Origin: Caryophanales bacterium UBA4855 | GTDB taxonomy: Bacteria; Bacillota_I; Bacilli_A; RFN20; CAG-826 | Length of the DNA stretch: 64,000 bases | Assembly (NCBI GenBank): GCA_002399785.1 | Contig: DHEH01000010.1 | Coordinates: 135,148-199,147 of the forward strand | Reading direction: 5' to 3' | Part shown: positions 18,845 to 27,461 of the stretch, in pieces | How positions within the stretch are numbered: the first letter of the stretch is position 1 | How the letters are laid out: every line of letters starts with the position of its first letter | Translations under genes and position numbers: made by a program | Notes under the pieces: generated by a model | What the model was told of the DNA's origin: nothing | Seen by the model: only the letters and a program-made list of their open reading frames with translations | Database searches by the model: none

Positions 18845-21129
18845 TATTTTAAAGTAATGATAGTAGCACCAGTTCCACCATCAATATCATTTCCTAACCT
18901 AAAAGAAGCGACATAACGTGATGTTTTTAAATAATTATGAATTGCTTGACGCAATTTTCCAGTCCCATAACCATGAATAACTTTTACAACTTTAAGATGA
19001 CGAATAGAACAATCATCTAAATACCTACTCAACGATTCAATTCCTTCATCAATATGATAACCGACTAAATTTAAAGAACTAGAAACCGATTTTTGATTGA
19101 TAATCTCCATATCAATATCACGAGTTTCTTTGGTTGGCAAAGATGGTTTATTTGTTAATTCAACCTTTGATTTATCGATATTAACACTCATTCCCGAATC
19201 AGTATTCAAGGTTAATTTATTGCCATTAATTCTTGTAATTTGACCTCGCGAATTCAAAGCAGAGATAATAACAAAATCACCAATTTTTAATGGCTCTTTT
19301 TGAACTTTTTTATTCATTGCCTCAATACGCGCTTCAGTCTTTTTAATATCTCTATTTTTCAAAAAATCGCTGTAAATGTCCTCTATTTCATAATATTTCT
19401 TATCAATATAAGCATCTAATTCTTCGAGTTTTTTATCTTTCAATTTTTGACTTTTTTCTCTCAATAATTCTTCTTGTTTTGCATTCTCATCTATTTTATT
19501 TTGAAGGACAATTTCTTTAGTTTTAATTTCTTCTTCGCGTTCCTTTAAATTAATCTCTTTATTTTCTAAATTTCTGATTCTTAAATCTTCTTTTGTCATG
19601 TAATTTTTATTATAAATATTCATTGCATCATTAATTATCTCGTCTTTAAAACCATACTTTTTAGCAATTAAAAATCCATAAGATTTTCCACCAACACCAA
19701 GCATCATTTTATAAGTTGGCTCAATTTTCTTTTCATTAAATAAGAACGACGCAGTCAATATTTTTTCGTTACTTAAACCAAATTTTTTAAGTAAATCATA
19801 GTGAGATGTAATTAAAGAAACGCAACGTTTTTCAATCAAATATTTAGTAACTGCAATTGCTAAAGCTTCTCCTTCTTTTGGATCTGTTCCGTTACCAACT
19901 TCATCAATCACAACCAAATCTCGACTATTTAAATATTGAAAAATAACACTCAAATTAGAAATATGGGCTGAAAAAGTCGATAAATTCTCTTCAATAGATT
20001 GATCATCACCGATATCAACATAAATGTGATTAAAAAAACCAATTTCACTATCAATAGATGCTGGAATTGCCATTCCAAGTTTTATCATATATGCCAAAGT
20101 AGCAACCGTTTTTAATGCAATAGTTTTTCCGCCTGCATTTGGTCCGCTTATCAACATTAAAGTTTCCTTACAATCGATAATAAAATCATTAGAAACAACA
20201 TGTTTTTGATCAAGTAAAGGGTGTCGAGCTTTATACAATTTGACAATTTGGCGATTAGAAATTTTTGGAATTGAGGCTTCAATTTCGCGAGCATATTTAG
20301 CCTTGCTATTAATAAAATCGAGTTCTCCAATAATAGAATTATTTTTAGTCAAAATATCTTTAAAACTAGCGACAGTAAAGGTTAATTCCCTTAAAATTCT
20401 ATTTATTTCATTTCTTTCTTCAAGTTCATTTAAATGTTTTTCGTTTTCTAATTCAATAACTTCTAAAGGTTCAATAAAGGTAGTTAAACCGGAATCGCTT
20501 AAATCACGAACAATTCCAGATACACTGCTTTTATAAGAAGAATTAATAGGTAAAGCAAAACGACCATCACGCATAACAAAATTGTCACCAGCCATTTTAT
20601 CCTTATATTTGTTCATTAAAGAAGTTAATTTTTTATGAATATCAGCATTTAAAATGTAAAGTTTGCGTCTAATTTGACTTAACTTCACCGAAGCATTATC
20701 GCTAACTTGATTATCGTTAGTAATAGCTTTATTAATTGCGTTATATAATGCATCAACAGGTTTAAGATTATCAACTAATGGTTTAATAGAAGCAAAAGGT
20801 TCTTTAATCTTTAAAAAATATTTTGATAAATCAATCGAACTGGTTATTTCATCTTTAATTTTATTAAGAGTAATTTCATCGAGTACACCGCCCTTTTCAA
20901 TTAATTCAAAAATGGCTTTCATCGATAAAGAAGACACAATAGGCATATCATTATAAGAAAGAACAAGTTTAGAAACTTCATCCAATTTATTTAGTTCCAA
21001 AATTACTTTTTCACGATCTTTATAAGTTCTTAAAGAAAGTAAAATTTCTTTACCTTTTTCCGTTTTAATATATTTATTAACGTGAGAAATAATCTCATCA
21101 ATTTCTAAAATTTTCCAAGCTTTATCCAT
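18844..21129 (-). CDS. mutS2: MutS2 DNA/ribosome-processing ATPase
   Basis: MutS2 proteins suppress homologous recombination and, in Bacillus, also act on collided ribosomes. The 761-residue protein lacks the MutS mismatch-binding domain. It has helical core segments, Walker A SGPNAGGKTIALK near residue 328, Walker B LVVIDEVGNGTDPKEG near 405, a long coiled coil near 510-590, and the C-terminal Smr nuclease domain with HGYGTGKLR near 725. The preceding DxHxxxx part of Smr is diverged (LVGYHIDEGIESL), with His in place of Asp. It is first in the mutS2-uvrC operon. Confidence 0.95.
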   Translation of the reverse strand: MDKAWKILEIDEIISHVNKYIKTEKGKEILLSLRTYKDREKVILELNKLDEVSKLVLSYNDMPIVSSLSMKAIFELIEKGGVLDEITLNKIKDEITSSIDLSKYFLKIKEPFASIKPLVDNLKPVDALYNAINKAITNDNQVSDNASVKLSQIRRKLYILNADIHKKLTSLMNKYKDKMAGDNFVMRDGRFALPINSSYKSSVSGIVRDLSDSGLTTFIEPLEVIELENEKHLNELEERNEINRILRELTFTVASFKDILTKNNSIIGELDFINSKAKYAREIEASIPKISNRQIVKLYKARHPLLDQKHVVSNDFIIDCKETLMLISGPNAGGKTIALKTVATLAYMIKLGMAIPASIDSEIGFFNHIYVDIGDDQSIEENLSTFSAHISNLSVIFQYLNSRDLVVIDEVGNGTDPKEGEALAIAVTKYLIEKRCVSLITSHYDLLKKFGLSNEKILTASFLFNEKKIEPTYKMMLGVGGKSYGFLIAKKYGFKDEIINDAMNIYNKNYMTKEDLRIRNLENKEINLKEREEEIKTKEIVLQNKIDENAKQEELLREKSQKLKDKKLEELDAYIDKKYYEIEDIYSDFLKNRDIKKTEARIEAMNKKVQKEPLKIGDFVIISALNSRGQITRINGNKLTLNTDSGMSVNIDKSKVELTNKPSLPTKETRDIDMEIINQKSVSSSLNLVGYHIDEGIESLSRYLDDCSIRHLKVVKVIHGYGTGKLRQAIHNYLKTSRYVASFRLGNDIDGGTGATIITLK

Positions 21130-21327
21130 ACACTAAAATAATACCATATAGTAATTATTTTTTCATTTTTATTACTCAAAAATAGTTGCAAAATCAATAA
21201 TCTTTTATAATATAAAAATGAAAAAAATAAGCTTGCAACACCACGTCCACAATTTAATTTTTATCAAATATATGGCAAAAATCATATTATTTCTAAAACC
21301 TTTAAAACAGCAAAAAAATTAAATTTG

Positions 21328-21336
21328 TGTTATAAT
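21328..21336 (+). promoter_or_regulatory. Extended -10 promoter element just before rnhC
   Basis: The element reads TGTTATAAT (TGn plus TATAAT). It ends 7 bases before the rnhC ATG at 21344. Transcription should start at about the ATG itself, and no Shine-Dalgarno is present, so the mRNA is probably leaderless. The rest of 21130-21327 holds AT-rich spacer and the mutS2 upstream region, with no convincing gene. Confidence 0.55.
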
Positions 21337-21343
21337 GTAATTA

Positions 21344-22264
21344 ATGATTACAATAAAAATTGACAAAACCACTCTCGATAAAATTGTTGATGAGTTTAAA
21401 GATTACATAATCGATTCCGATATCGGTTATATTATGTATGTTTTTAAAAAAGACAATACTATGCTTACGATTTACAATAATAAAAAAGGCGACACTTTTA
21501 AGATGACCATTCAAGGTCAAGATCCAATGAGCATTGCAAAAAAATATAGTTTAGAAGAAAAAATTATGCCTCGTAAATCAAAAGTTGTTAAAGAATCTCC
21601 ATTTTTTATTGATGTTGATCAACAAATAGGAAGCGACGAAGTCGGAACAGGCGATTTTCTCGGCCCAATAGTAGTTTGCGCCGCTTATTGTGACCACGAA
21701 ACAATGAAATTAATCGAACAATACGGAATTGTTGATAGCAAAAAATTAAACGATACAACCATCATGAGAATCGTTCCTTTACTAATTAAAAAAGTTTATT
21801 ATTCGGCAAAAATTTTAGAAAACGATAGATATAACGGAGCTTATCAAAAAGGTTTTAATATTAATAAAATTAAAGCCATTTTACATAACCACTGTTTAAT
21901 AGAATTACATAATAAAGTTCCTTATGTCAAAAACGTTTATATGGATCAATTTACTCCAGAAGAAATGTATTATAGTTACTTAAATGGTATCGATAAAGTC
22001 GAAAAAGACATAATTTTTAGAGAAAAAGGTGAAACATATTTTCCAAGTGTCGCGCTAGGAAGTTGCATTGCACGTTACTTATTTTTAGATAATATGACAT
22101 TTAAAGCAAAAAAATACGGAATGAAAATTCCTTTTGGAGCCGGAAATGAAGTTAATGTTTTTGCTAAAAAATTCATAACAAAATTCGGTATTACAGAATT
22201 TGATAAAATTGCAAAAAAGAATTTTGCAAATTACAAACAAGTTACGGATTCTAAATTAGTTTAA
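21344..22264 (+). CDS. rnhC: Ribonuclease HIII
   Basis: RNase HIII cleaves the RNA strand of RNA-DNA hybrids. The 306-residue protein has an N-terminal TBP-like substrate-binding domain (residues 1-80) and the catalytic core starting with QIGSDEVGTGDFLGPIVV near residue 92, which holds the Asp-Glu pair. DSKKLN near 138 and the later acidic residues follow. It is the only plus-strand gene in this part and converges on rluD with a 9-base overlap. The start is set by the extended -10 just upstream, giving a probably leaderless message. Confidence 0.95.
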   Translation: MITIKIDKTTLDKIVDEFKDYIIDSDIGYIMYVFKKDNTMLTIYNNKKGDTFKMTIQGQDPMSIAKKYSLEEKIMPRKSKVVKESPFFIDVDQQIGSDEVGTGDFLGPIVVCAAYCDHETMKLIEQYGIVDSKKLNDTTIMRIVPLLIKKVYYSAKILENDRYNGAYQKGFNINKIKAILHNHCLIELHNKVPYVKNVYMDQFTPEEMYYSYLNGIDKVEKDIIFREKGETYFPSVALGSCIARYLFLDNMTFKAKKYGMKIPFGAGNEVNVFAKKFITKFGITEFDKIAKKNFANYKQVTDSKLV

Positions 22265-23167
22265 TTTATCGATTACATCGGTAAAATATTTTGGAAGAGG
22301 ACAGGTAACTGTCATCTCTTTTTTTGTTTTAGGATGAACGAATGTAAGTTGGTATGCGTGTAAAAGTTGACCATCATTATATAAATCTATTTTCCCACCA
22401 TACAAAGAATCTCCGGTTACTGGATGATTAATGCTAGACATGTGAACTCTAATTTGATGTGTTCTTCCTGTTTCTAAGATACATTTAATCAATGTATTAT
22501 GCGAGAAACGCTTGATAACCTCAAAGTGAGTAACCGCATCCTTGCCATTTGTATTATCGATAGTCATTTTCAATCTATTAGATTTATCGCGACCGATAGG
22601 ACCAATAATTTTTCCTTTTTCAGACTCAATAACACCATCAACAAGGGCCATATATTCTCTATGCATCGTGTGATCTTTAAGTTGATTGGCAATAAAAAGA
22701 TGACTTGAATCATTTTTACATATTAAAAGTAATCCACTCGTATCTTTGTCGATTCGATGCACTATTCCAACTCTATCCAAGCCGTTTATAGTAGATAATT
22801 CTTTCTCGTTATAAATCAAAGCGTTAACTAAGGTGTCATTATGATGACCATCACCAGGATGAACAACCAATCCTTTTGGTTTATTGATAACTAAAATATC
22901 ATCATCTTCATAAATAACATCTAACTTTAATTTTAAAGGTTCAAGTTCTTCTTCATTTTCTCTAGTAACATATTTAACTTCTATTTCATCACCAGGAAAA
23001 ACTTTATAACTTGGCGAAACAGATTTTTGATTGACTTTTACAAGAGATTTTTTAATAAGTTCACTAAAATATACCCTGCTATAATCAGGATTTATTAAAG
23101 AGAGAGCTTTATCGATACGTAAACTTCCTAAATTAGAAGGAATGATGTAATTTATTATTTTTTCCAT
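22256..23167 (-). CDS. rluD: RluD-family rRNA pseudouridine synthase
   Basis: This enzyme isomerises uridines in 23S rRNA. The 303-residue protein has an N-terminal S4 RNA-binding domain (RIDKALSLINPDYSR near 17) and the catalytic domain with VHRIDKDTSGLLLI near 138, where Asp is the catalytic residue. INKPKGLVVHPG near 95 and ETGRTHQIRVH near 210 are also present. It follows lspA by 1-base overlap, as ylyB follows lspA in Bacillus. The exact uridine target cannot be told. Confidence 0.95.
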   Translation of the reverse strand: MEKIINYIIPSNLGSLRIDKALSLINPDYSRVYFSELIKKSLVKVNQKSVSPSYKVFPGDEIEVKYVTRENEEELEPLKLKLDVIYEDDDILVINKPKGLVVHPGDGHHNDTLVNALIYNEKELSTINGLDRVGIVHRIDKDTSGLLLICKNDSSHLFIANQLKDHTMHREYMALVDGVIESEKGKIIGPIGRDKSNRLKMTIDNTNGKDAVTHFEVIKRFSHNTLIKCILETGRTHQIRVHMSSINHPVTGDSLYGGKIDLYNDGQLLHAYQLTFVHPKTKKEMTVTCPLPKYFTDVIDKLN

Positions 23168-23817
23168 TATTTTTTGTCACCACTAATATCTTTTGACTCA
23201 ATAGCTTGAGCTTTTTGAGTGGCTATTTTGTTTTTGTCGTGTTCTTCTTTAACCATATCAACGACAAAATAAATAATTAATGCAATTACTGAACAAACAA
23301 CAAAAGCGTCAGCAACATTAAATATTCCAAAATTAGAAAGCCAAGCCGAAATATCGAACATATCGATAACACCATCTTTGTAAAAAGTTCTATCAATTAA
23401 ATTTCCGACATCTCCAGTGAATACGCAGGCTAAAATAAGCCATAGGCCGAACTTAATTTGTTTTCTTTTAATAATTAAATAAACCAAATAACCAATCAAA
23501 CCAAACGCAACTAACCAAGAAACGATTGCAAAAATTATTCTAAAAGCTAAAGCACTATTAGGATCATTTGTTCCGATTCCAAAAGCTGCACCTGTATTAG
23601 TAACGTAAGTAATTCTTAAAAAACTACCTATAAAATCATTTGCTACACCTTTACTATAATTGGTTGAAACATATATTTTTGTTACTTGATCTAGAGTGAT
23701 TCCGATAATAATTATCAACAAACTTGTAATAAGTAAAAGCAAGTGCTGTTTAGTAAAATAAGGGGTCTTTGCAAGGGATTTTGAATTTATTTCAGTATTT
23801 TTTGACATCTTGGACAT
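23167..23817 (-). CDS. lspA: Lipoprotein signal peptidase (signal peptidase II)
   Basis: This membrane aspartyl protease removes signal peptides from diacylated prolipoproteins. The 216-residue product has four membrane helices. The conserved blocks are DQVTKIYV near residue 44, TNTGAAFGIG near 73, GNLIDRTFY near 138 (first catalytic Asp) and FNVADAFVV near 166 (second catalytic Asp). An N-terminal 28-residue extension and a charged C-tail make it longer than the usual 150-170. It overlaps the end of ileS by 31 bases. A substrate is encoded nearby at 39269-39970. Confidence 0.95.
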   Translation of the reverse strand: MSKMSKNTEINSKSLAKTPYFTKQHLLLLITSLLIIIIGITLDQVTKIYVSTNYSKGVANDFIGSFLRITYVTNTGAAFGIGTNDPNSALAFRIIFAIVSWLVAFGLIGYLVYLIIKRKQIKFGLWLILACVFTGDVGNLIDRTFYKDGVIDMFDISAWLSNFGIFNVADAFVVCSVIALIIYFVVDMVKEEHDKNKIATQKAQAIESKDISGDKK

Positions 23818-26537
23818 AAGTGTGCTCCATTAATTTCAGTGATATCATTTGGTTCGAAATAATTCCAACATCTATCACATTTTATACCATCATGTTTAGT
23901 TACTTTAACTTTACAGACTTTACCTTCGTTACCACCATCTAAGTCAACAACAAAGTCAACACTAGAAACAATCAAGATTAAAGCAATTTCTTCTTCACCA
24001 ATATCTTCGATTATTTTTTTAGTAGTATCTCCAAGGAAAGAAACAGTGACTCTTGCTTCTTGAGAACTTCCAATAACGCCACTTGTTCTTGCTTCTTCGA
24101 GTGTTTTTAAGACATCGTTTCTAAAATCTTTAAGAAAACTTAATTCTTCTAACAATTCTCTACTATATTTATTGGTTTTTTCAGGATAAGCATAGAATTG
24201 AACATTGTTTTCGCTTCTTAATGGATAATTTGAGTTAACTTCATCCATAGTAAATGGAAGGATTGGATTAAGCAATCTCATAAGAGTAAATAATAATTCA
24301 TTTAAAACAGTTTGAACTTGTTTTCTTCTGATACTATTTTTGTCATCACAATACAAAATATCTTTAGTTATATCAAGATAGAAACTACTTAAATCATCAC
24401 TCATAAACTTCAAAACATCGCTTACAGCGTTAATAAAATTGAAGTTATTCATATTATCAATGAAACTATTTTTAACTTGTTCTAAACGTGCCAAAATGTA
24501 ATTATCGACAGTTTCAAGTTCGGTTTGTTTATCAATTTCTTTAAACGAATCTTCAAGTGAACCGTTACTTAAATTTCCAAGTAAAAATTTAAATGTATTT
24601 CTAATTTTTCTATATTGATCGCTAATAGTTTTAACAATTGGTTCAGAAATTCTTACATCTTGTTGATAATCAATTAAAGCGGCCCATAATCTACAAACAT
24701 CAGCACCATAAATATTAATTATTTTTAAAGGATCAATTCCGTTTCCAGCAGATTTTGACATCTTTTCCCAATGTTCATCCATGACAAAACCATGAGAAAC
24801 AACTTGTTTATATGGAGCGACTCCGTTAACAGCTAAACTTAAAATTAAAGAAGAATTAAACCAACCTCTATATTGGTCGCTTCCTTCGAGATATAAATCA
24901 GCAGGATATTTAATACCTCTTTCAACTAATACACCATTCCAACTTGAACCACTATCAAACCAAACATCCATAATGTCAGTTTCTTTTCTAAAAATTCCGT
25001 TTGGTGAATGTTTATTTGTGTAACCTTCAGGAAGTAGTTCTTTTTCGCTTAATTTATACCAAATATTACTTCCGTTTTCTCTAACCAATTGAACAAAATG
25101 GTCAAAAACTTTCTTTTCAACAATAGGCGTTCCATCTTCACAATAAATAATTGGAATTGGTACTCCCCAAGCTCTTTGACGAGAAATACACCAATCATTT
25201 CTATCTTTAATCATGTTAACCATACGAGTTTCGCCCCAAGCTGGTTCCCATTTAACACCATGAATAGCAGAAATTAAATCTTCTCTAATTGGTTCGATTG
25301 AACAAAACCATTGTGGAGTAGCTCTAAAAATAACTGGTTTATGAGTTCTCCAATCGTGTGGATAAGAGTGAACAATATCCTCTTCTTTTAATAAGACATG
25401 ATTTTCTTCAAGAATTTTTAAAACTTCCGCATTAGCATCTTCATAAAATAAACCAGCAAGACGAGGACCGCAATCCTCAGTCATTTTTCCATGTTCATCG
25501 ACTGGGCAATAAGGTTTAATTCCGTATTTTAAACAAACTAAATAATCATCTTCACCATGTCCAGGAGCAATATGAACTAAACCAGTTCCGCTATCAGCAG
25601 TAACATAATCACCTAAAATAACAACTGAATCTCTATCATAGAAAGGATGTTTACAAATAACACCTTCCAATTCTTTTCCTTTAAATTCTTCTAATAAATC
25701 ACATTGAGTAAGACTTAATTTTTCTACAATTTGATCTTTTAAATCACTTAAAAATACCAATTTGCCGATATTAGTTGCAAATACACCATAAACAAACTTT
25801 GGATTTGCACAAATTGCTAAATTTGCTGGTAACGTCCAAGGAGTTGTAGTCCAAATTACTAAACTTGCATCATTAGGAACAATATTTTTACCATCTTTTA
25901 CACTAAAAGCCACATAAACTGTATAGGCTTTAACATCGTGATATTCAATTTCAGCTTCAGCTAAAGCAGATTCACTAGATGGAGACCAATAAACTGGTTT
26001 TAATCCTTTATAAATTAATCCTTTTTCAGCTAAAGTAGCAAAATTTTCAATTTCACGTTCCTCAAATTTAGGTAATAAAGTTAAATATGGATTATCATAA
26101 TCGCCCAAACAACCCAATCTTCTGATATCTGATTTTTGACGTTCAACTTGTTTTAAAGCATATTCTTTACATAATTCTCTAAAGTCAAAAATTGGAGTAG
26201 TTTTTCTATTTACACCAGATTTGGTAACCATATTTTCGATTGGTAAACCATGAGTATCCCAACCAAAAACAAAAGGAGTCCTATATCCTGACATATTTTT
26301 ATAACGAACCACAAAATCTTTTAAAATTCTATTTAACATATGCCCACAATGTATTGCACCATTAGCATATGGAGGACCATCATGAAGAGCGTACTCTCCA
26401 AGTTTTCCTTCTTCGTTCATTTTTTCATAAACCTTTTCTTTATTCCATTTATCAACCAAAATAGGTTCTTTTTTGTTGAGATTTCCTCTCATTTCAAAAT
26501 TAGTTTTTGGCATTAATAAACTTTCTTTAATTTCCAT
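23787..26537 (-). CDS. ileS: Isoleucyl-tRNA synthetase
   Basis: This class I synthetase charges tRNA-Ile. The 916-residue protein has PPYANGAIHCGHM near residue 55, the editing domain with WTTTPWTLPAN near 228, WCISRQRAWGVPIP near 445, KMSKSAGNGIDP near 590, and a C-terminal zinc site CDRCWNYF...CPRCQK. The start ATG at 26537 has the ribosome site ggagggatatt. Expression is controlled by the T-box leader directly upstream. Identification is firm. Confidence 0.98.
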   Translation of the reverse strand: MEIKESLLMPKTNFEMRGNLNKKEPILVDKWNKEKVYEKMNEEGKLGEYALHDGPPYANGAIHCGHMLNRILKDFVVRYKNMSGYRTPFVFGWDTHGLPIENMVTKSGVNRKTTPIFDFRELCKEYALKQVERQKSDIRRLGCLGDYDNPYLTLLPKFEEREIENFATLAEKGLIYKGLKPVYWSPSSESALAEAEIEYHDVKAYTVYVAFSVKDGKNIVPNDASLVIWTTTPWTLPANLAICANPKFVYGVFATNIGKLVFLSDLKDQIVEKLSLTQCDLLEEFKGKELEGVICKHPFYDRDSVVILGDYVTADSGTGLVHIAPGHGEDDYLVCLKYGIKPYCPVDEHGKMTEDCGPRLAGLFYEDANAEVLKILEENHVLLKEEDIVHSYPHDWRTHKPVIFRATPQWFCSIEPIREDLISAIHGVKWEPAWGETRMVNMIKDRNDWCISRQRAWGVPIPIIYCEDGTPIVEKKVFDHFVQLVRENGSNIWYKLSEKELLPEGYTNKHSPNGIFRKETDIMDVWFDSGSSWNGVLVERGIKYPADLYLEGSDQYRGWFNSSLILSLAVNGVAPYKQVVSHGFVMDEHWEKMSKSAGNGIDPLKIINIYGADVCRLWAALIDYQQDVRISEPIVKTISDQYRKIRNTFKFLLGNLSNGSLEDSFKEIDKQTELETVDNYILARLEQVKNSFIDNMNNFNFINAVSDVLKFMSDDLSSFYLDITKDILYCDDKNSIRRKQVQTVLNELLFTLMRLLNPILPFTMDEVNSNYPLRSENNVQFYAYPEKTNKYSRELLEELSFLKDFRNDVLKTLEEARTSGVIGSSQEARVTVSFLGDTTKKIIEDIGEEEIALILIVSSVDFVVDLDGGNEGKVCKVKVTKHDGIKCDRCWNYFEPNDITEINGAHLCPRCQKILK

Positions 26538-26733
26538 AATATCCCTCCAAACAAATAAAAATCCTTAGAATAATCTAAGGACGCTTTTACGTGGTACCAC
26601 CTTAGTTGCTAAATAAATTTAGCCACTCATTTTTGCTGTTAATAATAAAGTGATACCAATTTAAGTTAACTTAACATTTTCACCAACCATGTTTTCTCTA
26701 AAAAAATTAATCTTAATTGACTTGTCTTTATGT
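26538..26733 (-). promoter_or_regulatory. T-box riboswitch (Ile) controlling ileS
   Basis: The leader contains the T-box core AAGGTGGTACCACG (about 26586-26604), which pairs with the uncharged tRNA acceptor end. It is followed by a terminator hairpin (TCCTTAGA...TCTAAGGA, then TTTTTATT). An ATC triplet in GGTATCACTT is the likely Ile specifier. A TATAAT (26745-26740) upstream marks the promoter. The leader should let transcription continue when charged tRNA-Ile is scarce. Confidence 0.9.
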
Positions 26734-26840
26734 TTAATATTATAACTTAATTACTAAATATATCAAATCATTTAAAGCAAAGAAAGCATTAATAAACCTA
26801 TTAAATGGATAAAAATTTTAAAAGCAAAGCAAATAAAAAA

Positions 26841-27422
26841 TTATTTCATATATAAGATTTTATCACAATAATTTTTAACAATTTCATCATGAGTTGCCAT
26901 AATACATAATGCTTTTTTAGAAATATTTTTAATGGTTTCTAGAACCAATATTTTATTTTTTTGATCAAGCATATTTGTGGATTCATCAAATAAAAATATT
27001 TTTGCATCCAAATTAATTTTTTGATAAAAAGAAATAAGCTGTGATTCTCCACCACTCATTGAATCAACATTTTTGTTTAAAATTCTTTTGATGTTATTGT
27101 CTAAATGTTTTTTGCCACTAATATTTAAATTTTCTTCTACATTTAAAAACGAAAGTAAATCGTTTTTAGAACCTATGTATACAATTTCATTTTGAAGTAA
27201 TTTTAACTTCTTTTTTCCTAAACTGCTTACTTCAATTTCATCAATTTTAAATGATCCTCCGTATTTCAGGTCATAAAGTCCTATAATAAGAAGAAAAGTA
27301 GTTTTCCCACAACCGTTAGGTCCATAAATAGTATAAAAACCCTCATCATTAAAGGAATATGAAATTCCATCAAAAATAGTTGTTTTACCAATTATTTTTT
27401 TAAAATTTTGCAAATAAATCAT
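26841..27422 (-). CDS. ABC transporter ATP-binding protein (stand-alone)
   Basis: This is a small ABC ATPase of about 193 residues from the ATG at 27422 (MIYLQNFKKIIG). Two nearby upstream ATGs give slightly longer forms; AAAGGA is best spaced for 27422. It has Walker A GPNGCGKTTFLL near residue 35, the signature MSGGESQLISFYQ, Walker B IFLFDEST and the switch His in ATHDE. It is of the MacB/LolD type by size and lacks membrane segments. It is the last gene of a four-gene cassette and follows the fused ATPase-permease by about 40 bases. It presumably powers the permease encoded at 29588-30970. The substrate is unknown. Confidence 0.88.
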   Translation of the reverse strand: MIYLQNFKKIIGKTTIFDGISYSFNDEGFYTIYGPNGCGKTTFLLIIGLYDLKYGGSFKIDEIEVSSLGKKKLKLLQNEIVYIGSKNDLLSFLNVEENLNISGKKHLDNNIKRILNKNVDSMSGGESQLISFYQKINLDAKIFLFDESTNMLDQKNKILVLETIKNISKKALCIMATHDEIVKNYCDKILYMK

Positions 27423-27461
27423 ACTCATCATTCCTTTCTCTTGAATAAACAAACATTAAAT

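Noticed and set aside
21218..21322. A 34-codon frame (MKKISLQHHVHN...) upstream of rnhC after a TATAAT-like sequence
   Set aside because: No ribosome site and no domain. The composition is that of AT-rich spacer.
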